From NCBI GenBank assembly GCA_017436185.1, contig JAFSDP010000016.1, forward strand, positions 1 to 60,554: DNA of 60,554 nt. Reading direction: 5' to 3'. Positions 7,949 through 15,968 of the stretch are shown in pieces. The translations under genes were made by a program, and so were the position numbers. The notes below the pieces were generated by a model. That model saw only the letters and a program-made list of their open reading frames with translations, ran no database searches and was not told the DNA's origin. This DNA is from Alistipes sp. (GTDB lineage Bacteria > Bacteroidota > Bacteroidia > Bacteroidales > Rikenellaceae). The number at the start of each line of letters is the position of its first letter. The first letter of the stretch is position 1.

Positions 7949-8058
7949 AGGTAATCCAAGAACTGATTAAAATCAGTGCGTGTGGTGCAGAAAAGGTCCG
8001 AGCATAAATTCATTGCCGAATCCTTATCAAAGACTGACACTCGGAAAGACGAGATTTA

Positions 8059-8132
8059 GGGCCTTTGGCGCAGTTGGTCAGCGCAGCGCACTCATAATGC
8101 GACGGTCGTCGGTTCAAGCCCGGCAAGGCCCA
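8059..8132 (+). tRNA. tRNA with CAU anticodon (Met or lysidine-type Ile)
   Basis: The acceptor GGGCCTT pairs with AAGGCCC, the anticodon loop is CTCATAA (CAT), and the T arm reads CGGTTCAAGCCCG. The discriminator is A and CCA is not encoded. The variable/T region looks somewhat like tRNA-Ile2, so elongator Met versus Ile(CAU) is left open. One pair at the bottom of the anticodon stem is a mismatch. Confidence 0.85.
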
Positions 8133-8189
8133 CGACACCTTGGATGGATGACAGCCCAACAACGTGTTGATTTTTCTTCACTTTATCCC

Positions 8190-8232
8190 GATAGGGGTTC
8201 ATCCGTGACGGCCCAATCCCTATCATTTTTTT
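8190..8232 (+). terminator. Intrinsic terminator after the tRNA genes
   Basis: GATAGGG (8190-8196) pairs with CCCTATC (8218-8224), followed by A and T8. The loop is long (21 nt) and partly self-complementary. It would end the tRNA transcript 10 bp before the yopX-type gene. Confidence 0.6.
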
Positions 8233-8241
8233 TGAAAAACT

Positions 8242-8700
8242 ATGAGAACAATAAAATTTCGTGGACGCCTAATTCATAATGGCGAATGGGCGTACGGCAA
8301 CCTCGTGGAGGTTGATCGCCCATTCAATCTTGACGCCGAAACGGTATATTTCATTATGCCGAAATTTGTGACGACTTCGCAACCAGAAGTCAAAGCAGAA
8401 CACGAGGTTGTCGATGCTGCGACTATCGGACAATTCACGGGGCTGTACGATAAAAAAGGTACCGAGATTTACGAGGGTGACATACTCGTCTTACCTGCCA
8501 ACACGATGGTCGCCGCTTACGAAGCTGGCGAGGCTGTTCCCGAAAAGTTCCTACGGAGATTCGCCGTTGTTTGGTCGAAGCAATGTCAGGGCTTCGGGTT
8601 ATGCACTCCGTTCGAGGCGAAATCGGTAGATTCTCCAGACGTTGGTGCGATGGCGGCAGTTGATAGGATGTTCATCGTTGGGACTATTTATGACTTATAA
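8242..8700 (+). CDS. YopX-family phage protein
   Basis: 152 aa beginning MRTIKFRGRLIHNGEWAYGN, with TIGQFTGLYDKKGTEIYEGD near residue 60, the hallmark of the YopX family. The family is widespread in phages and has no established function. Confidence 0.9.
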   Translation: MRTIKFRGRLIHNGEWAYGNLVEVDRPFNLDAETVYFIMPKFVTTSQPEVKAEHEVVDAATIGQFTGLYDKKGTEIYEGDILVLPANTMVAAYEAGEAVPEKFLRRFAVVWSKQCQGFGLCTPFEAKSVDSPDVGAMAAVDRMFIVGTIYDL

Positions 8701-8702
8701 AG

Positions 8703-9011
8703 ATGGAAGTTCGCTTATTATGCAAGTACCGCCAAATGGCGAGGAAGAAGTTTTACTTAATCGAAGAACGGCCCAAATACCCTCGGTGTAGGTATAGATG
8801 GATGCACGATAAGGAGGAGCTTAAATCGCAGTATTTCTTATGCGACGATGGCGAAAAGATGTGGAACGAGAAACTAATACGTTATCAAAGTTCACGAGAT
8901 TTTGACGAGGCTCAAAAGATGCTTCGAGAGCAGAGAACTCGTTATATCGAGTATTTGGTGGCGAATGAGAAAATAAAACGATGCCGAAAGATAAAGTCGA
9001 TAAGATTATGA
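8703..9011 (+). CDS. Hypothetical basic phage protein
   Basis: 102 aa, rich in Lys/Arg and Tyr, mostly helical after residue 60. Its stop overlaps the following methyltransferase start by ATGA. Unrecognised. Confidence 0.55.
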   Translation: MEVRLLCKYRQMARKKFYLIEERPKYPRCRYRWMHDKEELKSQYFLCDDGEKMWNEKLIRYQSSRDFDEAQKMLREQRTRYIEYLVANEKIKRCRKIKSIRL

Positions 9012-9576
9012 ACAACATCTACACAACGCTCGGAGCGAGTAACCACACGCTCAAAGAGCGTCAAGCAGAAGACTACTACGCCACCGACCCGATCGCAGCC
9101 GAGAAGTTGTTGGAGGTGGAGCAGTTTGCCCACCGCATTTGGGAGCCGGCAGCAGGCGAGAACCATCTGGCCAATGTGTTTCGAGCACACGGCCACGAAG
9201 TGCGCACGAGCGACCTTGTGAAGCGCACACCGACGACTGAAGAGCTGGACTTTCTCTTTCCTTACCCCACCGAATGGGATGGTGACATTGTGACGAATCC
9301 CCCCTTCAAACACGCTTTGGATTTCGTGAAACGAGCGTTGGCTGTAGTTGGTGAGGGTCGCAAGGTGGCGATGTTCCTCAAGCTCACATTCCTCGAAGGG
9401 AAGGAGCGCAGGGTATTCTTTGACACTACCCCCCCCACACGGTTTGGGTGTTTTCGGAGCGAGTGATATGCGCTCAAAATGGAGATTTTGAGACGTATAA
9501 AAACAAAGCAATTGCCTTTGCCTGGTTCGTGTGGAAAAAAGGTTACAAGGGAGAGACTAAAGTTAAATGGCTATGA
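9008..9576 (+). pseudogene. Adenine-N6 DNA methyltransferase, frameshifted at a C8 tract
   Basis: From the ATG at 9008 the product shows YATDP (24-28), EPAAG motif I (46-50) and the catalytic NPPF (97-100), typical of a Dam-like phage family. The frame runs into a stop at 9466. Reading on after the C8 tract (9429-9436) with one extra C restores the expected C-terminus (TVWVFSERV..., AFAWFVWKKGYKG...) up to 9576. So the gene is off as sequenced, but a single-base slip (C9) would restore it. This is either true phase variation or a sequencing/assembly error. Confidence 0.8.
9429..9436 (+). repeat. C8 homopolymer causing the methyltransferase frameshift
   Basis: Eight C bases in codons about 141-143. 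Nine (or six) would keep the conserved frame. Confidence 0.95.
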
Positions 9577-9821
9577 TAAGGAGGATAGACACAGGTATAG
9601 ACGACATAAATGGGCGTCGAGTCTTTACAGGTGATAAGGTGCGGATGCACTATCAGCAGTTTGAGTTTGGGCACCACAATGTGGATAAGGAAATCGTTGG
9701 CACGGTGCAATGGATAAACAGAGGGGATCACATCGTTTTTGGTGTATGTGACACAAAGTATTTTGTGCCGTTCTCCTTGATGGATTTTCCTGAAGAAGAA
9801 ATTGAAATCCTAAACGAGTAA
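9567..9821 (+). CDS. Small phage protein, YopX-like fragment character
   Basis: 84 aa; IDDINGRRVFTGDKVRM resembles the middle of YopX-type domains, and the rest is beta-rich. It overlaps the end of the methyltransferase conserved frame by 10 bp, which supports that frame as the ancestral one. Confidence 0.6.
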   Translation: MAMIRRIDTGIDDINGRRVFTGDKVRMHYQQFEFGHHNVDKEIVGTVQWINRGDHIVFGVCDTKYFVPFSLMDFPEEEIEILNE

Positions 9822-9823
9822 CT

Positions 9824-10042
9824 ATGAAAATCGAAACGAAGTACAACATCGGGGATGAGGTGCTTGCAGGAATGGGGTTGTGTCGGATGCAACCTGTAAA
9901 AATCATAGGTATCTATATAAGTATTGAGAGTAGTGGTTATTCCATTTCGTATGAGGTTGTCCCGATTGATGGGTGGAAAGTTCCAATACGGACAAACGAA
10001 TATAACCTTTTCCCCACCAAAGAAGAGTTAAAAAGTTTGTGA
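9824..10042 (+). CDS. Hypothetical small phage protein
   Basis: 72 aa; NIGDEVLAG near the N-terminus followed by alternating beta-type residues suggests a small beta-barrel. Unrecognised. Confidence 0.55.
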   Translation: MKIETKYNIGDEVLAGMGLCRMQPVKIIGIYISIESSGYSISYEVVPIDGWKVPIRTNEYNLFPTKEELKSL

Positions 10043-10044
10043 AT

Positions 10045-10257
10045 ATGAAACCATTAAAACGACTACTATTCATTGCCCTCTTGGGTGTGATATTCATTCC
10101 ATTGTGCGTGTTGCAGTATGCGGTGGAGGCCGTGTGGGCCATCGTTATCCTACCCATAAGTTTCGTTCTCACGGGCGAATGCTACCAGGCAGATTGGGTA
10201 GCAGACTTAAAGATAATTTTCGGGCCAATAGAATGGCTTGATGATAAATTGTTGTAG
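10045..10257 (+). CDS. Small membrane protein
   Basis: 70 aa from the ATG at 10045; a GTG at 10039 is an alternative that overlaps the previous stop. Two hydrophobic segments (about 7-27 and 31-45) precede a short acidic end. Unrecognised. Confidence 0.55.
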   Translation: MKPLKRLLFIALLGVIFIPLCVLQYAVEAVWAIVILPISFVLTGECYQADWVADLKIIFGPIEWLDDKLL

Positions 10258-10259
10258 GT

Positions 10260-10535
10260 ATGAGTAGCATAGTATCGGAAACAGTAAAGGTCATAGGTGA
10301 AAGTGCGAATGCTTTCGGGAATATCCAGATTGATTGGGAGCAAAGGCGGTATGAGATTGCAAAAGACGCTATGTTGGGCATAATCGCCAATTCTAACGAT
10401 GACGATTATAGATATATCGAAAGAGGTAGCTCTCAAGATTATAAATATAAACTACAAAGAGAAGATATAGTACACAGAGCAGTGCTTTATGCAGATGCAC
10501 TAATAGCAGAGTTGAAAATGGAAATGAATAGATAA
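10260..10535 (+). CDS. Conserved-type small phage protein
   Basis: 91 aa. IQIDWEQRRYEIAKDAMLGI is a segment I recall in many Bacteroidales phage proteins, always small and uncharacterised. Helical, soluble. Confidence 0.65.
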   Translation: MSSIVSETVKVIGESANAFGNIQIDWEQRRYEIAKDAMLGIIANSNDDDYRYIERGSSQDYKYKLQREDIVHRAVLYADALIAELKMEMNR

Positions 10536-10536
10536 T

Positions 10537-10863
10537 ATGAAACAATACACAACGCCCGAGCAGACCGCCAAGCTCATTGAGCTGGGGTTTGAGAAGCCGA
10601 AGAACGCATTACCAATAAGAGAGGAGAACAAGGCATTGGTCTATCAATTGCGCTATACCATTGGCGAGTTGCTTTCGTTCTTGCCTAAATCCATAAAGGT
10701 AAATAATTGCTATTTTACACTTACCATAATAGCAAAATTTGATAATTGGTCAGTTAAGTATGTTGATATGTCGTATGGTTCGCAAGCGTATGTGTATGAT
10801 GTCGAACTCATAGATGCTCTATTTACTGAAATTTTACACTTCAAAGAGGAGGGAGTGATATGA
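10537..10863 (+). CDS. Conserved-type small phage protein
   Basis: 108 aa; opens YTTPEQTAKLIELGFEKP, a common N-terminus among Bacteroidales phage proteins, followed by a beta-rich middle. Its stop overlaps the next start by ATGA. Function unknown. Confidence 0.65.
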   Translation: MKQYTTPEQTAKLIELGFEKPKNALPIREENKALVYQLRYTIGELLSFLPKSIKVNNCYFTLTIIAKFDNWSVKYVDMSYGSQAYVYDVELIDALFTEILHFKEEGVI

Positions 10864-10955
10864 GTGAAGTAACAGTCGTGGCAAGCATTTGCCTCATATT
10901 TGGGGTCATATTAGGAATAATTTTTACTGTAAGTATTTTAACTAACGAAGAGTAA
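10860..10955 (+). CDS. 31-aa single-pass membrane peptide
   Basis: MSEVTVVASICLIFGVILGI opens a peptide with one membrane helix and an acidic end (TNEE). Starts on an ATGA overlap and ends 2 bp before the next gene, so spacing supports translation. Confidence 0.5.
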   Translation: MSEVTVVASICLIFGVILGIIFTVSILTNEE

Positions 10956-10957
10956 TT

Positions 10958-11284
10958 ATGATACACGACGAAATCTGCACCGAGGTAAAGGTAGCTGCTG
11001 TTCAGAATGCTGACAGACGGCTTGCTGAAATTCCCAAGTTGGATTATTCCATTTCTGCAAAAGCGGACTACGATAATGGTCTTACAACAGGTTTTGTGGA
11101 TGGGGCGGAATGGGGATACAATAAGGCTATAGCCAATGTTTGTGGGTGGTTGAAATCAAACGCACATTTCTGTGTTTCGGAGTTTACCGGAACATTGGAC
11201 GAAGATATGTTGGTAAAAATGCTTAAAGAAGAAATGGCGAGAAAATCTGAAAAAACGAGCGTTAACTATGAAAGAGTTTTGTAA
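10958..11284 (+). CDS. Hypothetical phage protein
   Basis: 108 aa; FVDGAEWGYNKAIANVCGWL lies in the middle and the C-terminus is a charged helix. It overlaps the next gene by 17 bp. Unrecognised. Confidence 0.55.
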   Translation: MIHDEICTEVKVAAVQNADRRLAEIPKLDYSISAKADYDNGLTTGFVDGAEWGYNKAIANVCGWLKSNAHFCVSEFTGTLDEDMLVKMLKEEMARKSEKTSVNYERVL

Positions 11285-11501
11285 ACGATTGTTGATTGTT
11301 TTGATGTGGCCATTATGGTATGTTGTTCACATTACATATCAGCTTTTTGTGTTTATCATATTGGGTGCTATTTCGTACCTTATCATTGTTCCACTTGTTT
11401 ATCTATTTAGCGGAAGAGATGTATCCGAATGGTGGTGGAACATACTCAATTTTACGATAGAACAGCATATACGATTTGAAGACAAAATAAGAGAATTATA
11501 A
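11268..11501 (+). CDS. Small membrane protein with two helices
   Basis: 77 aa; a hydrophobic N-terminal half (LLIVLMWPLWYVVHI and FVFIILGAISYLIIVPLVYL), then a Trp-rich amphipathic tail. It ends in a TAATG overlap with a 20-codon frame. Unrecognised. Confidence 0.55.
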   Translation: MKEFCKRLLIVLMWPLWYVVHITYQLFVFIILGAISYLIIVPLVYLFSGRDVSEWWWNILNFTIEQHIRFEDKIREL

Positions 11502-11563
11502 TGGGGTGGCTAAAAAAATACGAAGACAATGGACAGCATACTAAAACAAACTCGCAGACCTGA
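11501..11563 (+). CDS. Possible 20-aa peptide
   Basis: A TAATG junction opens MGWLKKYEDNGQ..., which ends after 20 residues inside the next gene. The first residues resemble the start of small virion proteins in related phages, so it may be a remnant. Weak. Confidence 0.25.
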   Translation: MGWLKKYEDNGQHTKTNSQT

Positions 11564-11903
11564 TGTGACCTTCTATCGGAATGGTCGCATCGACATATCG
11601 TCTCGTGTAGCCAAGATGCTGCATCTTGATGATGGGGATGTGGTCGATGTGGGCGTGCAAGATGGGGAGTATTACCTCTACATCCGCTCGAAGGCATCCG
11701 ATGTGATTGGCCGGCACGAAGCGCAATGCTACGCATCGAAGCCAAAATCGAAGAACTTCCGAGCCTACAGCAAGCGGTTGTGCGATGCCATACTTCGAGC
11801 TACCGCCTCGCCGTTGGCCCGAATCCCTGCTGGTGAGCGTGAGGAGTTTCCGCAGCTCGGAGTAGCCGTGCCGCTCATCATCCGCCTCAACATGGTGGGT
11901 TAA
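11529..11903 (+). CDS. Hypothetical protein, possibly AbrB-like N-terminus
   Basis: 124 aa. Residues about 13-50 (VTFYRNGRIDISSRVAKMLHL then GDVVDVGV) alternate as in a swapped-hairpin AbrB-type DNA-binding fold, but no full match can be claimed. Last gene of the early operon; a late promoter box overlaps its stop codon. Confidence 0.55.
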   Translation: MDSILKQTRRPDVTFYRNGRIDISSRVAKMLHLDDGDVVDVGVQDGEYYLYIRSKASDVIGRHEAQCYASKPKSKNFRAYSKRLCDAILRATASPLARIPAGEREEFPQLGVAVPLIIRLNMVG

Positions 11904-11942
11904 CAGATAAAACGAACCATAAAAACACGACCTCTATATTTG
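11899..11942 (+). promoter_or_regulatory. Late-type phage promoter before the 932-aa virion gene
   Basis: Upstream box GTTAACAGATAAA at 11899-11911 and TATATTTG at 11935-11942; first bases are 36 bp apart, as in five other promoters in this window. The TAnnTTTG element lies within the arm and loop of a terminator hairpin. Confidence 0.7.
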
Positions 11943-11960
11943 CCGATATAGAGGTTTTTT
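11931..11960 (+). terminator. Intrinsic terminator ending the early operon, promoter inside
   Basis: CCTCTATAT (11931-11939), loop TTGCCG, ATATAGAGG (11946-11954), then T6 directly followed by the next ATG. A transcript started at the internal promoter would lack the left arm and escape termination. Confidence 0.85.
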
Positions 11961-14759
11961 ATGGTTTCGGAGATCAAATATAGCGGTTATTCCGCAACGC
12001 CGTCGGACTACGAATGCCCCGATGGAGACTTGGCAGATGTTATTGGGCTGATGCCCGACGAGGGGTCGCTTGCGCCTATCCAACCGCCTGTGAAGGTGAT
12101 GGATATTCAGGGTGATCACCAACTTATGTTTGTGCATAAGGGTGACACCTACACCAACTTCATCTTTAAGGATGGGGCAATGGGTATTTTCTGGGCGCAG
12201 CAGGATGGTAGTCCGCAGCTCATCAGCACCTACGATGCCGAAATCCATCAGGTGACGGCCATTGGCAACACGCTGGTGGTGCTGACATCGAAGGGTATCT
12301 TCTACGCTTTGTGGAAGGGCGTAGAAGATAAGTACATCAATCTGGGACAGATGCCCGAATGTCCCATCTCGTTTGGCTTGCAGGGAGAATTGCGCCGATA
12401 TACCGACCTCGATTACGAGTCTGGCAAAGATACGCACAAGCGGTTTGAGGTTAAATTTAATAAGTTGGAGACATCCAATAGCGAGGAGTTCTCCGATGAA
12501 AATAAGGTAAAGGTTACCAACCAAGTATTGGCGAAAGTAAATCGTTTTGTCGAGGAGGTTTCGACTAACAGCAATCGCTTTATATTCCCATTCTTTGTTC
12601 GATACGCATATCGTATGTATGATGATTCGCTGACTCATCATAGTGCGCCCATATTGATGTTGCCTTGTACGCAGAGCAATCCGAAGGTCTTTGCATACAA
12701 CTACGACACCGAGGGTGTCGGTGCATCAAGCATATCGCTTGACATTTGTACTATCGCCGCCGAATTGGATTATTGTGCCTTAATAGATGAAGCCCAGAGG
12801 ACTACTTTGGCCGAGTGGAAAGACATAATTAAATCAATCGACATTTTTATTTCCGCACCTATCTTTACCTACGACCAAAGTGGCTACTGCAAACGAATAC
12901 TCATTGGGCGAGGCGAGTATTCGCCCGGAAACTTTGTGGGTAAGTTTATCCCTAAAAGAACAACCTTTCCGACGGCCAATGATGGATATGCCATAAAACA
13001 ACACTATCAAAGTTGGGATATATCAAAGTTGGCTGCCTTTGACACCGCACATCTGTCGAGCGAAGATGAAACGCATAAACCAATTCCTACACCCGGTACG
13101 GTTGTGGAACTACCTCGATTTGACGAAAGTGAGATGTTGAGCAAAATAAGAGAGTGCGCAAGTTTCTATTTCCTGACTTCTATTGACATTCAGGATTTGT
13201 CACTCACACGAAAGAAGGTCGAGTTTGAGGATGGGATACTTAAAGCATTGGCTAATAGAGAGGCAATGACGGATGACTATCAGAGCCACGATACGCTGAT
13301 TGCCAAACGTGCACTTGGTTATAATGGCCGAATGAACTTATCGGGAGTTCAACGCAAACTATTTGAGGGCTTTGATCTGTCCTCGATGGTAAGCTATGTG
13401 AATGGCCACGAGTATTTTACTGAATCGATTACTTACGCTGGACCAAACTTCTTAACGAGCGCATCAAGAGCCGGTGAGTATATTTCGACATACACCCACC
13501 TGAAAACGGATGGTGGACTATTTACTTTGCGTAAGAGAAGCAGCCTACTAATGTCGCCCGACCCTAATGATATTTACTACCTATATTACCCCGATACGAG
13601 TGCCGAAAAGATGGGGTTTGTCATCGGAGTCTATGCTAACGGTGGCGACAACTTCGACAATCAAGAGAATAGAAGGTACTTCCTTGAGCCTCACTCGTTC
13701 TTGAATGGTGCGGTATATTTTTCGCTAAAGGGAGATGTAAATAATTATCAGGAAACACCTGTGGCAAGCGATGGTCTGCTTGATGCTAAAAACAAAATCT
13801 ACACCTCCGAGGTTAACAACCCGTTCTTCTTTCCCCTGTTGGGAGTTAATGCTGTTGGTAATGGTGAGGTTATAGGCATTAGTTCTGCCGCCAAAGCATT
13901 GTCGCAGGGTCAGTTTGGTCAGTTCCCCTTGTACGCATTCACCACGGAGGGCGTGTGGGCTTTGGAGGTTGCAGCCAATGGCTCGTACTCGGCTCGTCAG
14001 CCAATCTCACGAGATGTCTGCACCAATCCCAACAGCATCACGCAGATGGATAACACCGTGTTGTTTGCGACCGACCGAGGCATTATGCTCCTTTCCGGTT
14101 CAGAGACGGTTTGCATATCCGATATTCTCAATAGCGAGGAGTCGATGTCGCTTTATGACCTGCCCTATGGTCGTGAGCTTGCGGCGCAAGAGTTGCAACT
14201 CGATGAAGATATCCGAAAAGAGCCGTTCTTGGAGTTTCTCAATGGGCTAAACACGGGGATGATTTACGACTACACCGGACAACGAATCATCGTCTATAAT
14301 CAGCAGAAACAATATGCCTATGTATTCTCGCTGAAGAGCAAGCGGTGGGGTGTGATGTACAGCGACATCTGGAAGGGCATCCCTTCGTACCCCAATGCTT
14401 ATGCACAGGTGCCGGGTATAGGTGTCGTGGACTTCTCGATCATCAACCACGAGAACGTGCAGGGTTACTTTGTAACTCGTCCACTAAAGATGGAGACAAA
14501 AGATATTCTGAAGACCGTAAACACGGTGATTCAGCGTGGCTACTTCAATAAAGGTGCATTGAGAAGCGTGCTGTGGGGATCGAGAGACCTGCGATCGTGG
14601 CATTTGGTAGCCTCCTCCGTTGATCACTATATGCGTGGTTTCCGAGGAACTCCCTACAAGTATTTCCGCATTGGCGGTTTCTTCCAGCTCGGAGCTAAAG
14701 ATCGCATCTTCGGAAGCACGGTGCAGTTCGAGCCGAAGGACAACAATCAGCCGAGATAG
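11961..14759 (+). CDS. Large virion protein, tail or DNA-stabilisation type
   Basis: 932 aa with no membrane segment or catalytic motif. The sequence is rich in beta-strand and aromatic residues with blade-like stretches (for example VWALEVAANG, TVLFATDRGIMLLSG near 650-700), suggesting a beta-propeller. I recall proteins like this from Bacteroidales phage structural modules, sometimes labelled stabilisation or tail proteins. It has its own late-type promoter, lies alone on the plus strand and ends at a shared terminator facing the tail genes. A virion role is inferred. Confidence 0.6.
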   Translation: MVSEIKYSGYSATPSDYECPDGDLADVIGLMPDEGSLAPIQPPVKVMDIQGDHQLMFVHKGDTYTNFIFKDGAMGIFWAQQDGSPQLISTYDAEIHQVTAIGNTLVVLTSKGIFYALWKGVEDKYINLGQMPECPISFGLQGELRRYTDLDYESGKDTHKRFEVKFNKLETSNSEEFSDENKVKVTNQVLAKVNRFVEEVSTNSNRFIFPFFVRYAYRMYDDSLTHHSAPILMLPCTQSNPKVFAYNYDTEGVGASSISLDICTIAAELDYCALIDEAQRTTLAEWKDIIKSIDIFISAPIFTYDQSGYCKRILIGRGEYSPGNFVGKFIPKRTTFPTANDGYAIKQHYQSWDISKLAAFDTAHLSSEDETHKPIPTPGTVVELPRFDESEMLSKIRECASFYFLTSIDIQDLSLTRKKVEFEDGILKALANREAMTDDYQSHDTLIAKRALGYNGRMNLSGVQRKLFEGFDLSSMVSYVNGHEYFTESITYAGPNFLTSASRAGEYISTYTHLKTDGGLFTLRKRSSLLMSPDPNDIYYLYYPDTSAEKMGFVIGVYANGGDNFDNQENRRYFLEPHSFLNGAVYFSLKGDVNNYQETPVASDGLLDAKNKIYTSEVNNPFFFPLLGVNAVGNGEVIGISSAAKALSQGQFGQFPLYAFTTEGVWALEVAANGSYSARQPISRDVCTNPNSITQMDNTVLFATDRGIMLLSGSETVCISDILNSEESMSLYDLPYGRELAAQELQLDEDIRKEPFLEFLNGLNTGMIYDYTGQRIIVYNQQKQYAYVFSLKSKRWGVMYSDIWKGIPSYPNAYAQVPGIGVVDFSIINHENVQGYFVTRPLKMETKDILKTVNTVIQRGYFNKGALRSVLWGSRDLRSWHLVASSVDHYMRGFRGTPYKYFRIGGFFQLGAKDRIFGSTVQFEPKDNNQPR

Positions 14760-14763
14760 AAAA

Positions 14764-14787
14764 AGGGCGCAGTTTGTTCTGCGCCCT
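14764..14787. terminator. Bidirectional intrinsic terminator
   Basis: AGGGCGCAG (14764-14772), loop TTTGTT, CTGCGCCCT (14779-14787) between two convergent operons. A tract AAAA on the left serves the minus strand. Confidence 0.8.
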
Positions 14788-14829
14788 CCCCAACAACAAT
14801 ACAAAAAAACTAATCACCTAACCGCCACC

Positions 14830-15345
14830 TTAAAAGGGCGTTTGAGTTCTTCTTATTCTTCCCATTCGAGCGTTGAGCCGCTCCATAATCTGGCTGTGTG
14901 CCTCATCCATCTTGTTGCCCCAATTCACCGAGCTTTCGGGTTTGGTGATGCTAAACCAATCGGTCAGCACTCGGCACACTAAAAACTCGTGAAGCAATCC
15001 TGCAAGCAGCGTCACCGTAGTCTTGGAGAACTGCTCCGGAACGGAGAGTGTATAGACATACTCCGAAGGCTCGGTGAGGATATCATCACGCTCCTCCAAT
15101 TCATCACACTCCACCTTGCTATAGGGGTATAAGGCCTCTACGGTCGCCGCATAGGCGAGGTTAAGCACTCGGCTAACTCGGTCGATGTTGCCCTGCTCGG
15201 CTATGTCCAATACATAGTGTCGTGCCGGCTCCGTTCCCTCTTGTATCAGATCGCCCTCGATATAGGCATAGTTCTTGATGTCATAGAGGAGTTCTTTGCG
15301 GTGAAGCGTTATCTTAATCGTCTTTCTTTTCTCTTGCTTAATCAT
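14830..15345 (-). CDS. Virion-module protein, paralogue of the gene upstream
   Basis: 171 aa. It shares with the product of the preceding gene a layout of IT.HR/INK start, a YTLSVPEQF-type strand, then a hydrophobic helix ending in a Trp-Phe pair (TDWFSI versus SKWFRL). ATGA overlap with that gene. The pair may be a neck or tail-completion component, inferred from position only. Confidence 0.6.
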   Translation of the reverse strand: MIKQEKRKTIKITLHRKELLYDIKNYAYIEGDLIQEGTEPARHYVLDIAEQGNIDRVSRVLNLAYAATVEALYPYSKVECDELEERDDILTEPSEYVYTLSVPEQFSKTTVTLLAGLLHEFLVCRVLTDWFSITKPESSVNWGNKMDEAHSQIMERLNARMGRIRRTQTPF

Positions 15346-15830
15346 AGCGTACTCTCGGTGTAAGTGGGTCGCACAGGGCGTGTGCGGTGGTAGATTTTCG
15401 TGACGGCATCATCCAAGAAACTAACCGCCTCCTCTAAATACGAGTCAGTCTCCGAGCGGTTCACAAGTCGAAACCATTTGCTCGTGACGAAGAGCACAAA
15501 GTAGTTGAAGAGCGACGATTGAATGCTCTTGACGAGCGTGTCGTCAAAGGCATCAGGGAGGCTTAATGTAGCCGTGTAGTTGTTGCTCATATCAACTTCA
15601 CGCTTTACCTCGTGGTCGCTTACCTCCGAAATGTAGTGTTTGAGTGGCGCAGTTGCTCCATCGCACGCTGCAACCCAAAACCGCTCAAGCATAAGTTGGT
15701 CTGCATCTTTGGTGAAGATGCGATTGTATGCGCCCTCCTCGCCCTGCAGCTTCGCACCTACATAGCTTGTGGTCTTGGCCACCTCGTCGTACACATCGGC
15801 CTTATTTATAGTAAGCGTAACATCCTTCAT
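15342..15830 (-). CDS. Virion-module protein, paralogue of the gene downstream
   Basis: 162 aa from the ATG at 15830 (MKDVTLTINKADVYDEVAKT). The frame is open to 15857, but that extension would cover the promoter. The TAnnTTTG element ends 5 bp before this ATG, so the mRNA would be leaderless or nearly so. Shares layout with the next gene, so a local duplication is likely. Confidence 0.6.
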   Translation of the reverse strand: MKDVTLTINKADVYDEVAKTTSYVGAKLQGEEGAYNRIFTKDADQLMLERFWVAACDGATAPLKHYISEVSDHEVKREVDMSNNYTATLSLPDAFDDTLVKSIQSSLFNYFVLFVTSKWFRLVNRSETDSYLEEAVSFLDDAVTKIYHRTRPVRPTYTESTL

Positions 15831-15834
15831 ATCG

Positions 15835-15878
15835 CAAAGGTATGTTCCCACAACCAACCATCCTCTTTATTTATTAAC
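15835..15878 (-). promoter_or_regulatory. Late-type phage promoter
   Basis: Box GTTAATAAATAAA from 15878 down to 15866 and TACCTTTG from 15842 to 15835, first bases 36 bp apart. The box overlaps the stop codon of the preceding small gene. Confidence 0.75.
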
Positions 15879-15968
15879 AAAGAAAGTTGCACCCTCTACT
15901 ATCATATAGAATAGATAGTCAGGCACATCCTCGGTGAGTTGTCGCACAAAGAAATCAATGTTCTCCAT
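15867..15968 (-). CDS. 33-aa acidic peptide
   Basis: MENIDFFVRQLTEDVPDYLF is followed by YMIVEGATFFVNK. It overlaps the end of the HExxH protein by 14 bp, and its stop lies in the late promoter box. Good spacing, no function known. Confidence 0.5.
   Translation of the reverse strand: MENIDFFVRQLTEDVPDYLFYMIVEGATFFVNK

Noticed and set aside
7863..8058. A third tRNA between the two tRNAs
   Set aside because: No T-arm consensus with matching acceptor ends; only partial stems.
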